This document shows, in pieces, positions 37,650 through 45,188 of a stretch of DNA of 64,000 nucleotides (its first letter is position 1; every line of letters begins with the position of its first letter). Source of the DNA: Yoonia tamlensis (GTDB taxonomy: Bacteria; Pseudomonadota; Alphaproteobacteria; Rhodobacterales; Rhodobacteraceae); contig NZ_FOYP01000002.1 in assembly GCF_900115105.1 (NCBI RefSeq), forward strand, positions 434,001 to 498,000. Direction: 5' to 3'. Below the pieces are notes generated by a model. That model had not been told where the DNA came from and searched no databases. It saw nothing but the letters and a program-made list of their open reading frames with translations. The translations under genes were made by a program, and so were the position numbers.

Positions 37650-39242
37650 TCATTGTGTGCTGATCCATGTTTCTACACGACGGTTGATTTGTCGACCCGC
37701 ATCTGTCGTGTTGCACGCAGCCGGAGAGATTTCGCCAAAGCCGGTTGCCGCAAAGCTTACATGCCCAAGACGATCCCCCGCAACAGCCTCAAGCGCGGCG
37801 CGCACCTGTTCTGCACGGCCTTGTGCAAGCACCAGATTGGGGCCAAAGGCGCCAACGGAATCTGCAAACCCGACAAAGGTGATCTTTGTGCCTTGCGGCT
37901 GGTCGGCAAGGTAGTTTGCCAAACGGTCAAGATCTGCACGCCCGCGTGGATCAAGGATCGCAGATCCGGTCCGGAAACGGAATGTGGATGACAGGCGGTC
38001 GCTGTTTGCCATAAGCCCAAGCATATCATTGGCGACCCGCTGTTCACCTGCATCGGTGCCGGATTCAAGAACCAGACGTGCCCGCGGTGTCGCAAGGCCC
38101 ATTGCAACGCGTTCCACGCCAAGGTTGATAAACCCAGACTGGCTGATCACAGGGTTCGCGGCATCCGTATTGGCATAGGCAATGAAATCGCGCGCCAGCG
38201 GATCGGCAAGATCGCCGCGGTTATAAAGGAAAAGGCGGCGGAACAGAGTATATTCCTCGGTTTTTACCGAGAACGCGTCCGGCGTTGTCCCGATTCCGCA
38301 TTCGCTGATCAAGGTCAGCGGCTTTTGCCCGCGTTTGAAGGCAAAACCGACATAGGCGATTGCGTTGGTGTTGGTGCTCACGAAATTGGAGGCTTCGATG
38401 TTATCTGTCGCGGTAAACGCGCTTGGGCCGTTTGCTGGCGCATTCCCTTCAAAGATGCCTGCGTTAAAGACTGTCGCTGTGTCTGCATCGCTTGTGACGA
38501 CGGCGATTTCCATGTTGGGTCCGCCGACTTGGGCCCAGTTGGTGACTTCGCCACGGTAAATCCGCGCGACATCAGCGACCGAAAGCTGTGACACCGGATT
38601 GGCGGGGTTCACGACAAGAACAAGCCCGTCGAGCGCCAGAATATGTTCTTGAGCAGGCGCGGTCATATCGCCCGCACCCGCGGCCGCAAGAATGGCCGCC
38701 TCATCCGTGGAGATTTCGCGCGCCGACAACGCGATCTGCGCGCTATTGTCCATCAGGCTTGCAAAAGCTTGCGTGGCGCTGCTTGAGCTGACCAGATATG
38801 TGCCAAGATTGTCGCCAAAACCTTGCTGGCCAACCAGCGTCGCGGCGAATTCGCCCGCGTTCGCTGTTGTGGTTACTGTTGCTTCAGCGTCTTGCACTGT
38901 CGCGTAGCCGCCCATGAGCAAAGGCATCAGGCCCTCGGCGATTGTGTCTGACCCCGTCAGGATAGTGTCTGCTTCAACCGTTTTGGTCGTAGGGCAGCTT
39001 GCGCCCTCACAGCGGACACGGTTTGTCGCGACGCGCAAATCGCCCAGCGGGGTTTGCAGCAGGTAATAATCATCAACAACGGCAATCAGGTCGCCTTGCA
39101 AGTTGATCGTGCCATCCGTGGATCGCAATGTGACGATATCCGCAAAAGCGCCCGTGCAGGCGACGGTGGTTCCCGCAAGAACAAGGGTTCTCAGCAAAGA
39201 ACGCTGAATTGTGCAACTGATGTATTTCACCGAAGACTCCAT
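37650..39242 (-). CDS. PstS-like substrate-binding domain fused to OmpA peptidoglycan-binding domain
   Basis: A 530-residue exported protein. The signal peptide (ending GAFAD) and a small N-terminal domain (about 36-85, with a Cys pair) are followed by a phosphate-binding-protein-like domain (about 92-365; ILTGSDTIAEGL, VTNWAQVGGP) and an OmpA-C domain (about 415-530; FRTGSAILDPRGRADLDRLA, FVGFADSVG, ending NRRVETWI). It would anchor a periplasmic ligand binder to the cell wall. GTG 39230, with GGAG upstream, is as likely a start as ATG 39242. No phosphate transporter genes are nearby. A CtrA-like box and a repeated motif lie upstream. Confidence 0.85.
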   Translation of the reverse strand: MESSVKYISCTIQRSLLRTLVLAGTTVACTGAFADIVTLRSTDGTINLQGDLIAVVDDYYLLQTPLGDLRVATNRVRCEGASCPTTKTVEADTILTGSDTIAEGLMPLLMGGYATVQDAEATVTTTANAGEFAATLVGQQGFGDNLGTYLVSSSSATQAFASLMDNSAQIALSAREISTDEAAILAAAGAGDMTAPAQEHILALDGLVLVVNPANPVSQLSVADVARIYRGEVTNWAQVGGPNMEIAVVTSDADTATVFNAGIFEGNAPANGPSAFTATDNIEASNFVSTNTNAIAYVGFAFKRGQKPLTLISECGIGTTPDAFSVKTEEYTLFRRLFLYNRGDLADPLARDFIAYANTDAANPVISQSGFINLGVERVAMGLATPRARLVLESGTDAGEQRVANDMLGLMANSDRLSSTFRFRTGSAILDPRGRADLDRLANYLADQPQGTKITFVGFADSVGAFGPNLVLAQGRAEQVRAALEAVAGDRLGHVSFAATGFGEISPAACNTTDAGRQINRRVETWISTQ

Positions 39243-39325
39243 AACTCTGTGAACGCACTACCCTACAGCGTGCGCGTGTATTAAGGCGCCAAAGCCGCGA
39301 GGCTCGGACCGCGATTAGTGAAGTT

Positions 39326-39338
39326 TTCGTAAACGATT
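39326..39338. repeat. TTCGTAAACGATT motif, copy 1
   Basis: A 13-base motif with the inner dyad TCGT-AA-ACGA; an identical copy is at 39481-39493 (155 bases apart, about 15 helical turns). Possible paired operator upstream of the PstS-OmpA gene. Confidence 0.5.
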
Positions 39339-39455
39339 GTGTTTGCATTATGGCATAGTGTCCCCACATTCGCATGATTGTCGCGCGGATAACTGTGGCG
39401 CCGCTATCCGACCGCCAGCACCAGCGAAATTCAAATGACCAAAAATGCCTTAAGA

Positions 39456-39471
39456 TTAAGGGAATATTAAC
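39456..39471. promoter_or_regulatory. CtrA-like binding site (TTAA-N7-TTAAC)
   Basis: TTAA (39456-39459), seven bases, then TTAAC (39467-39471) is the full CtrA consensus known from Caulobacter and used in Rhodobacterales. It lies about 215 bases upstream of the PstS-OmpA gene. CtrA binding is inferred; by base composition such a site has a modest chance of arising at random in a window this size. Confidence 0.45.
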
Positions 39472-39480
39472 TGGCTTGGC

Positions 39481-39493
39481 TTCGTAAACGATT
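39481..39493. repeat. TTCGTAAACGATT motif, copy 2
   Basis: Identical to the copy at 39326-39338; it sits 10 bases to the right of the CtrA-like box. Confidence 0.5.
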
Positions 39494-39566
39494 TCATTGG
39501 ACGGTCGTCAAAATATTTTTAAGAATGTTACGCGAATTCCGCGCATTTTAGAAATTTATTACCAAA

Positions 39567-41612
39567 TCACGAGGCGTGGGCGTTAGCGATAACGTCCAAA
39601 AAGGCAGGACCGAATCGCTCGACGTGGCGCGCACCTATGATCCGTTCAAGCTGTTGCGCATCGGTGCTGCGCATTTTCGCAACCTTAGCGAGAGTTGCCG
39701 CTGTGCAGCTCATGGGTTTGTCCAGCCCGTCCGGACCCCGCGCAAGCCCCGCCTGAACCTCTAGCAGCCGGTCGTAGATGGCACCTTCGCTTTGCCCGGC
39801 AAGCTTGCGTCTTGCCGGATGCACAGGCTCGGCTGCGCCTGCAATCACCTCAAGAAAGGCGCGACCGTAGCTTTCCAGCTTCTTTGCGCCAACGCCGCCG
39901 ATATGCGCCATATCATCAAGCGTCATTGGCCGCTTTTCTGCCATTTCGATCAATGTGCGGTCGTTAAAGATAATATAGGCCGGCGCGCCCGCCTGTTCCG
40001 CCAGAAACCGCCGTTTCGCCTTGAGCGCAGAAAGCAGCGGCGCATCTTCTTCGCTGACCAGCATTTTGACCTTGGGGCCGCTGCCGCGTGCCGCGCGAAT
40101 GGAATCGCGGCGCAGTTCTATTGTTGCTTCGCCGCGCAAAATGGGGCGCGCGGCCTCTGTCATGCGCAGCGCGCCATGGCGCTCGCGGTCTGGGCGCAGC
40201 AGGTCATGCCCCATCATCTGCCGAAAAATCGCCTGCCATTGCCGTTTGTCATATTCCTTGCCAACGCCGAATGTCGGCAGGCTGTCATGGCCGCGTTGCT
40301 GCACCTTATCGGTCAGATCGCCGCGCAGGATGTCGATCAGATGGCCCGCGCCAAACCATTCTTCTGTTCTAAGGGCTGCGGATAGGGCCATGCGCACAGC
40401 GGTGGTGCCGTCAAAAATCTCGGCGGGCTTGTCGCAAAGATCGCAATTGCCGCAGGGTTCAGGGCTTTCGCCAAAATATTCGAGCAGATTCTTCCGCCGG
40501 CAATGCAGCGCCTCGGCCAGTCCCAGCAATGCATTGAGCCGCCCGTGATCTGCCGCGCGCCGGTCAGCGGGCGCAAGCCCTTCGTCAATCTGCTGGCGGC
40601 GATAGCGGATATCGTCAGGGCCAAACAGCGTCAGTGTCTCGGCAGGCGCGCCATCGCGCCCTGCACGCCCGATTTCCTGATAATAGCCTTCGATGGATTT
40701 GGGCAGATCGGCGTGGGCGACCCAGCGGATATCGGGTTTGTCGATCCCCATGCCAAAGGCGACGGTGGCACAAACGATCAACCCGTCCTCTTGCTGAAAA
40801 CGGCGTTCGACAATCCGGCGGTCCTCGGCCTCCATGCCGCCATGATAATGGCAGGTCTGATGTCCGGCCTCGTTCAGGGCGCGTGCCAGCGTTTCGGTTT
40901 TGGCGCGTGTGCCACAATAGACGATACCGGATTGCCCCTTGCGCGCGGCGGCAAAGTTCAGGATTTGTGCCCGCGGCCCGTCTTTGGCGGCAAAGGCAAG
41001 ATGGATATTGGGCCGGTCAAACCCGCGCAGGAATGTGGCGGGCTGTACCCCGTCAAAGAGCTTTTGCACGATTTCAACTTGGGTTTCGGCGTCAGCCGTG
41101 GCGGTAAACGCCGCAAGCGGCACATCAAGCGTGCGGCGCAGGTCGCCGATCCGCAAATAATCGGGCCGGAAATCATGGCCCCATTGGCTGACGCAATGTG
41201 CTTCGTCCACTGCGATCAGGCTGACACCCGCGCGGCGCAGCATGTTGATCGTGCCACCCGATGCCAGCCGTTCCGGTGCCATATAAAGCAGTTTGAGCGT
41301 GCCCGCCTCGAGCGCTGCAAAAACCTCGTCAGTCTCATCTTGGGTATTGCCAGAGGTCAGCGCACCCGCGCTCACGCCCGCCTCGCGCAACCCGCGGACC
41401 TGATCGCGCATCAGGGCAATCAGCGGCGAAATCACCACCGTGACCCCGTCACGCACAAGTGCAGGCAATTGAAAACACAGCGATTTTCCGCCACCCGTGG
41501 GCATGATCGCCAATGTATTTTGCCCAGAGACAACAGCCGCAACGATATCTTTTTGGCCGGGCCGAAACGCATCAAAGCCAAAAACATCAGCAAGCAGCTT
41601 GTCTGCGGGCAT
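39567..41612 (-). CDS. recQ: ATP-dependent DNA helicase RecQ
   Basis: A 681-residue superfamily 2 helicase that unwinds DNA 3'-to-5' in recombination and fork repair. The Walker A TGGGKSLCFQ, the DEAH box (AVDEAHCVSQWGHDFRPDY), the helicase C domain with GRAGRDG, the four-cysteine zinc site (CRRKNLLEYFGESPEPCGNC and DLC), the winged helix and a C-terminal HRDC region are present in order. The ATG at 41612 gives the usual start (MPADKLLADVFGF); upstream codons to 41678 are not homologous. A long antisense open frame over it is a shadow. Confidence 0.96.
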   Translation of the reverse strand: MPADKLLADVFGFDAFRPGQKDIVAAVVSGQNTLAIMPTGGGKSLCFQLPALVRDGVTVVISPLIALMRDQVRGLREAGVSAGALTSGNTQDETDEVFAALEAGTLKLLYMAPERLASGGTINMLRRAGVSLIAVDEAHCVSQWGHDFRPDYLRIGDLRRTLDVPLAAFTATADAETQVEIVQKLFDGVQPATFLRGFDRPNIHLAFAAKDGPRAQILNFAAARKGQSGIVYCGTRAKTETLARALNEAGHQTCHYHGGMEAEDRRIVERRFQQEDGLIVCATVAFGMGIDKPDIRWVAHADLPKSIEGYYQEIGRAGRDGAPAETLTLFGPDDIRYRRQQIDEGLAPADRRAADHGRLNALLGLAEALHCRRKNLLEYFGESPEPCGNCDLCDKPAEIFDGTTAVRMALSAALRTEEWFGAGHLIDILRGDLTDKVQQRGHDSLPTFGVGKEYDKRQWQAIFRQMMGHDLLRPDRERHGALRMTEAARPILRGEATIELRRDSIRAARGSGPKVKMLVSEEDAPLLSALKAKRRFLAEQAGAPAYIIFNDRTLIEMAEKRPMTLDDMAHIGGVGAKKLESYGRAFLEVIAGAAEPVHPARRKLAGQSEGAIYDRLLEVQAGLARGPDGLDKPMSCTAATLAKVAKMRSTDAQQLERIIGARHVERFGPAFLDVIANAHAS

Positions 41613-41693
41613 AAACGGGCACCTGTGTTTTGTTATTTGCGTTCGGGGCACAGTCCCACACTCGGAATCGGGCAGCAAGTGGGAGGAAACGAA

Positions 41694-41724
41694 AAAGGCC
41701 GTCTTCCATATGAAAGACGACCTT
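41694..41724 (-). terminator. Terminator after the 110-residue exported protein
   Basis: An 11-bp stem with one G-T pair (41695-41705 with 41714-41724), followed on the minus strand by TTTTTC. It separates the small exported protein gene from recQ. Confidence 0.8.
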
Positions 41725-41758
41725 TTGGTGCAGGGAGGATAAATTGATCGTGCCGCGT

Positions 41759-42091
41759 TTAGCGGACGATGTTGTAATCATGTTCGGCGACGATTTGACC
41801 GTTCACTTTCAGCACAGCGACCACATCTTGTTGCAGAACGGAATTCACATCCACTGTGACGTTGCCGTTGGCGCCCGCAAGAACGTCTTTGGAGCCGATC
41901 AAGGAACCTTTATCGCTGCCAACTTTTGAATAGATTTCAACGGTTCCGTTGGCGTCTGCATGCACCAGCCCGAGTTCAAGCTCTGGTCCGGCTTGCAGTT
42001 GTGAACCCGCTTCAAAGTAGTTGCCAGCCGAAGCTGTTGAACCCAGTGCAGCGATTGTTGCGGCGGCAAGTGCGATAGATTTGATAGACAT
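41759..42091 (-). CDS. Small exported protein, 110 residues
   Basis: The ATG at 42091 has AAAAAGGA upstream and opens a signal peptide (MSIKSIALAAATIAALGSTA) cleaved near ASA-G. The mature part (about 87 residues) is beta-rich with no cysteine: GPELELGLVHADANGTVEIY and VDVNSVLQQDVVAVLKVNGQ. I do not recognise the family. Codon use (GAA, ACC, GTT, GCA) hints at strong expression. It has its own terminator and a 281-base upstream region containing an inverted repeat, so it is likely a regulated single gene. In-frame codons to 42190 are probably untranslated. Confidence 0.65.
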   Translation of the reverse strand: MSIKSIALAAATIAALGSTASAGNYFEAGSQLQAGPELELGLVHADANGTVEIYSKVGSDKGSLIGSKDVLAGANGNVTVDVNSVLQQDVVAVLKVNGQIVAEHDYNIVR

Positions 42092-42372
42092 AAGTATATT
42101 CCTTTTTGTGTTTAGGGTGCGACGTGCTGTCGCTTTGGTTTGTCTCTGCGGCTTTGTTTGCCGTGTTGATAAACGGGAATTGGGGTGCATTCCGTCGCAA
42201 GAAAAGGGCGGTGGCGATCACGAAATTGGTGATCAATGTGAACGGAAATATGTCTTGAAATCAGAGACCTGCCTGCCATGGGACGCGTTTTGTGCGTGGG
42301 CGCACCCGAACCGAGCAATCACTGTGCGCGCGTGCGAAGGTCGGGCCGGTTTGGTCCTCACGAGAATGCTGC
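42092..42372. other. Intergenic region upstream of the small exported protein
   Basis: About 280 bases with no convincing gene. It should contain the promoter of the minus-strand exported protein and perhaps that of the plus-strand operon. The only marked structure is GATCAC-N7-GTGATC (42216-42234), a 6-bp inverted repeat. Confidence 0.5.
42216..42234. promoter_or_regulatory. Inverted repeat GATCAC-N7-GTGATC
   Basis: A perfect 6-bp dyad with a 7-base spacer, 125 bases upstream of the small exported protein gene. Candidate operator; regulator unknown. Confidence 0.35.
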
Positions 42373-42471
42373 ATGCGCAACATCGTGAACAAAATTATTT
42401 CTGCAGTTGCACGGGCGCGTGATCTGTTTGCGCACCCGATGTGCGTTGCCAAGCCGGATGTGACGCCGTAG
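42373..42471 (+). CDS. Possible 32-residue small protein
   Basis: A short open frame starting MRNIVNKIISAVARARDLF, with an amphipathic basic helix in the first half and ending KPDVTP. It lies 26 bases upstream of the histidine phosphatase-like gene in the same orientation. The region before the ATG has only a weak GAG. The helix-like pattern and position make it worth listing, but nothing proves it is translated; it may be part of the leader. Confidence 0.3.
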   Translation: MRNIVNKIISAVARARDLFAHPMCVAKPDVTP

Positions 42472-42497
42472 GTCTTTGGTAAATAGTAGGAGAGTTC

Positions 42498-43142
42498 ATG
42501 GGCGAAATCATATTTGTGCGCCACGGGCAGGCCAATTCGGGCGCGACCGACGAAGAAAGTTATGACAAACTATCGGATATGGGGCACCAGCAGGCCCGCT
42601 GGTTGGGGGATTATCTGCGCGACCGCGAAGCACCCTTTGACAAAATCATCGCAGGAAGCCTGCGCCGTCACCGCGAAACGGCGGCGGGCATGGGTTACAG
42701 CGATCCGGTGATCGATCCGCGCCTGAACGAGATGGACTATTTCAGCCTTGGCAAGGCGCTTGATGATGTGCACGGCGTGCCGATGCCCGGGCCCGATGAA
42801 TTTGCCGCCCATATCCCACAGGTTATGGAAGCGTGGCACCGCGCCGAGATCAAGGGCGTTGAAACCTTTGCATCGTTCGAGGAACGGGTGACAGGTGTCT
42901 TGCAAGAGGCCGCGCAGCCGGGCGTGCGGGTGTTGTGCATTACTTCGGGCGGGGTGATCGGCATGATCTTGCGGCATCTCTTGCTGCTTGACCCGACCCG
43001 TCTTGCGCATGTGCTGCTGCCAATCATGAATACGTCATTGCACCGCGTGCATGTGATCCCGCAGGGGCCGATTTTGGCCAGCTTCAACGCCGTGCCGCAT
43101 CTGGATCATCCCGACCGCGCCACCGCCATAACGCATTATTGA
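42498..43142 (+). CDS. Histidine phosphatase-like protein (phosphoglycerate mutase fold), atypical second motif
   Basis: A 214-residue protein of the histidine phosphatase superfamily. FVRHGQAN is the catalytic RHG motif at residues 7-10, and SLRRHRETA is the second Arg region. Where active members have a S-H-G-G motif near residue 150, this one reads CITSGGVIG, without the second catalytic histidine. Activity is therefore uncertain. GGAGAG precedes the ATG. It is the first gene of a run with GST and saccharopine dehydrogenase. Confidence 0.82.
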   Translation: MGEIIFVRHGQANSGATDEESYDKLSDMGHQQARWLGDYLRDREAPFDKIIAGSLRRHRETAAGMGYSDPVIDPRLNEMDYFSLGKALDDVHGVPMPGPDEFAAHIPQVMEAWHRAEIKGVETFASFEERVTGVLQEAAQPGVRVLCITSGGVIGMILRHLLLLDPTRLAHVLLPIMNTSLHRVHVIPQGPILASFNAVPHLDHPDRATAITHY

Positions 43143-43152
43143 GGTACGTCTG

Positions 43153-43755
43153 ATGCTCAAGCTGCATTACGCCCCACGTACCATATCGGTTGCTGTCGCG
43201 ATTGTGTTGGAAGAAACGGGCACCGACTATATCGCGGTGCCGATTGATTTTACGGCGGGGGAACAGGCGGGGGCGGCTTACCTTGCGATCAACTCCAAAG
43301 GCCGCGTGCCTGCGCTGGAAACCGCGCGTGGCATTTTGACCGAAACGGGTGCCATCCTTGAATATGTCGCGCCGCAACTGGTGCCCGATGATCCACTGGC
43401 CGCCGCGCAGATGCGCGAACTGATGTATTATCTTGCAAGCACGATGCACGTGAACCACGCGCATAAATTGCGTGGCGCGCGCTGGGCGGACGAAGAAAGC
43501 TCGTTTGCCGATATGACCCGCAAAGTGCCGCAGACAATGGCCGCCAGTTGCGAATACCTTGAAGAGCTGTTGCCGCGCCTGCCGTTTGGCGGCGGTGACG
43601 AAATGGTGTTATCTGAAGCCTATCTTTATGTGGTGCTGACATGGTTGCCCGGTGACGGGGTTGATGTATCCCGCTATCCGCACATATCGGCCTTCATGCG
43701 CAAAATGCGCGCGCGGCCTTCGGTGCAGCGGATCTATGAAAAAGGAATGTTATGA
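43153..43755 (+). CDS. Glutathione S-transferase family protein
   Basis: A 200-residue protein with the N-terminal thioredoxin-like domain (KLHYAPRTISVAVAIVLEET, VPALE, LTETGAILEYV with the conserved Glu-Thr/Ser region contacting glutathione) and the helical C-terminal domain. Substrate unknown. It starts 10 bases after the phosphatase-like gene and overlaps the next start (ATGA), so the three genes form an operon. Confidence 0.88.
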   Translation: MLKLHYAPRTISVAVAIVLEETGTDYIAVPIDFTAGEQAGAAYLAINSKGRVPALETARGILTETGAILEYVAPQLVPDDPLAAAQMRELMYYLASTMHVNHAHKLRGARWADEESSFADMTRKVPQTMAASCEYLEELLPRLPFGGGDEMVLSEAYLYVVLTWLPGDGVDVSRYPHISAFMRKMRARPSVQRIYEKGML

Positions 43756-44795
43756 TGGTACACCTATGGGTTCGCTCGGAAAGCCGCGCCAACGAAGACC
43801 GCGTTGGGTTAACGCCCGCAGGTGCGGCGCAGTTATTGGCGCAAGGGTTTCGGGTCACTGTTGAAGAAAGCAGCCAGCGGATTATCCCGATTGCGCAATA
43901 TGCGGATGCGGGCTGTGAAATCGCGCCGGAGTTTTCGTGGGTCGATGCGCCTGATGATGCGTTAATTTTCGGGCTTAAGGAGCTGCCTGCCGATGGCACC
44001 CCATTACGCCACCGCCATATCATGTTTGGCCATGCCTATAAGGGGCAGCCGGACGGGCGGGTTTTGTTGGACCGGTTCCGCGCGGGCGGTGGTGCGCTCT
44101 ATGATCTCGAATATCTGACCCATGCCGATGGGCGGCGCGTTGCGGCTTTTGGCTATTGGGCGGGATATGCGGGGGCGGCGGTGTCATTGATGTGCTGGGC
44201 CGCGCAACAGCGTGGCGAAATGGCTGTACCTGTGCATAGCTATGCGGATGCGGCGGTGATGCGATCCGATTTGCTGTCGCGGTTGGGTGATACCCGCCCC
44301 AACGCGCTGATCATCGGGGCCTTGGGAAGGGTTGGCACAGGGGCCGCTGACCTATGCAATGCAATGGGGATGCAAGTGACGAAATGGGACATGGCGGAAA
44401 CGGCGTCAGGGGGACCATTCCCAGAAATCTTGGACCACAACATATTCCTGAACTGTATTCTGGCACGGCCCGGAACGCCTGTTTTTGTACCCGCGACCGC
44501 GAAAACCGCAGAGCGGCGCTTGTCTGTTATCGGCGATATCGCTTGTGATCCCGATAGCGATTTTTCACCGGTTAAGGTCTATGACCGCACGACAACATGG
44601 GATGCGCCTGCGCTGCGTGTGCATGACGATCCCGTGCTGGATGTCACGGCAATTGATAACCTGCCGTCGATGTTGCCAGCGGAAAGCAGTGATGATTTTG
44701 CGGGGCAGTTGTTGCCACATCTGATGACGCTTGATGCGCTGGACCACGATGTCTGGGGGCGCGCGCGCGATTGTTTTGACGGGGCGGTGGGTTAA
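43752..44795 (+). CDS. Saccharopine dehydrogenase (L-lysine-forming type)
   Basis: A 347-residue protein of the alanine dehydrogenase/saccharopine dehydrogenase fold. WVRSESRANEDRVGLTPAGA is the N-terminal substrate region, HIMFGHAYKGQPDG the lysine-dehydrogenase type segment, and LIIGALGRVGTGAADLCNAMG the NAD-binding loop. By family it interconverts saccharopine with lysine and 2-oxoglutarate. Bacterial lysine is normally made by the diaminopimelate route, so a role in lysine breakdown or a variant substrate is likely. Its stop codon TAA lies inside palindrome copy 3. Confidence 0.83.
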   Translation: MMVHLWVRSESRANEDRVGLTPAGAAQLLAQGFRVTVEESSQRIIPIAQYADAGCEIAPEFSWVDAPDDALIFGLKELPADGTPLRHRHIMFGHAYKGQPDGRVLLDRFRAGGGALYDLEYLTHADGRRVAAFGYWAGYAGAAVSLMCWAAQQRGEMAVPVHSYADAAVMRSDLLSRLGDTRPNALIIGALGRVGTGAADLCNAMGMQVTKWDMAETASGGPFPEILDHNIFLNCILARPGTPVFVPATAKTAERRLSVIGDIACDPDSDFSPVKVYDRTTTWDAPALRVHDDPVLDVTAIDNLPSMLPAESSDDFAGQLLPHLMTLDALDHDVWGRARDCFDGAVG

Positions 44796-44807
44796 AACCC
44801 ACCCTAC
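44786..44807. repeat. Dispersed intergenic palindrome, copy 3 (variant)
   Basis: GGTGGGTT-AA-AACCCACC (44786-44803) followed by CTAC, the same architecture as the copies at 2844 and 35141 with GGGTT in place of GGATC. It contains the TAA stop of the saccharopine dehydrogenase gene and ends 2 bases before the stop of the convergent DUF3775 gene, so it may act as a bidirectional terminator-like hairpin. Confidence 0.75.
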
Positions 44808-44808
44808 A

Positions 44809-45126
44809 TTACAAAAGGTCTTCTTCAGCGTCTGTCGGGTCTAGTCCCAATGCCTCCATGCCGGATTCAAGATGGTCGGCCAGATGCGGCGAGCCCTTGA
44901 GGTAATCGGCGGTGGGGGTTGTTGCCTCTTCGTTTGCGGTGCGCAGGGCTTCTTGCAATTCGCTGGCGTCAAAACTGCCGCGCCCGATCCAGAATACGGC
45001 CACAAGGGCAATCTGTTCATCCAATGCGAGCCGGTTAACAAAACCGTCAAATTCGTTCTCGGCGCGGTGCAGTTCACGTGCGAGGATGATCACCTCGGCG
45101 ATTTTATCTGATGAAATGGCAAGCAT
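44809..45126 (-). CDS. DUF3775 protein
   Basis: A 105-residue acidic cytoplasmic protein of the DUF3775 family. KIAEVIILARELHRAENEFD, ALDEQIALVAVFWIGRG and the acidic end LDPTDAEEDLL are visible. AAGGAG precedes the ATG. The family is widespread in alphaproteobacteria; function unknown. Confidence 0.85.
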   Translation of the reverse strand: MLAISSDKIAEVIILARELHRAENEFDGFVNRLALDEQIALVAVFWIGRGSFDASELQEALRTANEEATTPTADYLKGSPHLADHLESGMEALGLDPTDAEEDLL

Positions 45127-45188
45127 GTTACGTTCTCCTTGCGAAGGGTGTCACCCAGATCATAGCGCACCGCTTTGATCTGGCGCAA

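Larger units (their letters stand above)
39243..39566. other. AT-rich regulatory region between recQ and the PstS-OmpA gene
   Basis: 324 bases without a gene, more AT-rich than the surroundings, forming the upstream region of the PstS-OmpA gene and the 3' side of recQ. It contains a CtrA-like box (39456-39471) and two copies of TTCGTAAACGATT (39326 and 39481). No open frame or RNA gene recognised. Confidence 0.6.

Noticed and set aside
40503..41747. 414-codon open frame on the plus strand opposite recQ
   Set aside because: Antisense to the recQ helicase core; low-complexity composition and no motif or ribosome-binding site.
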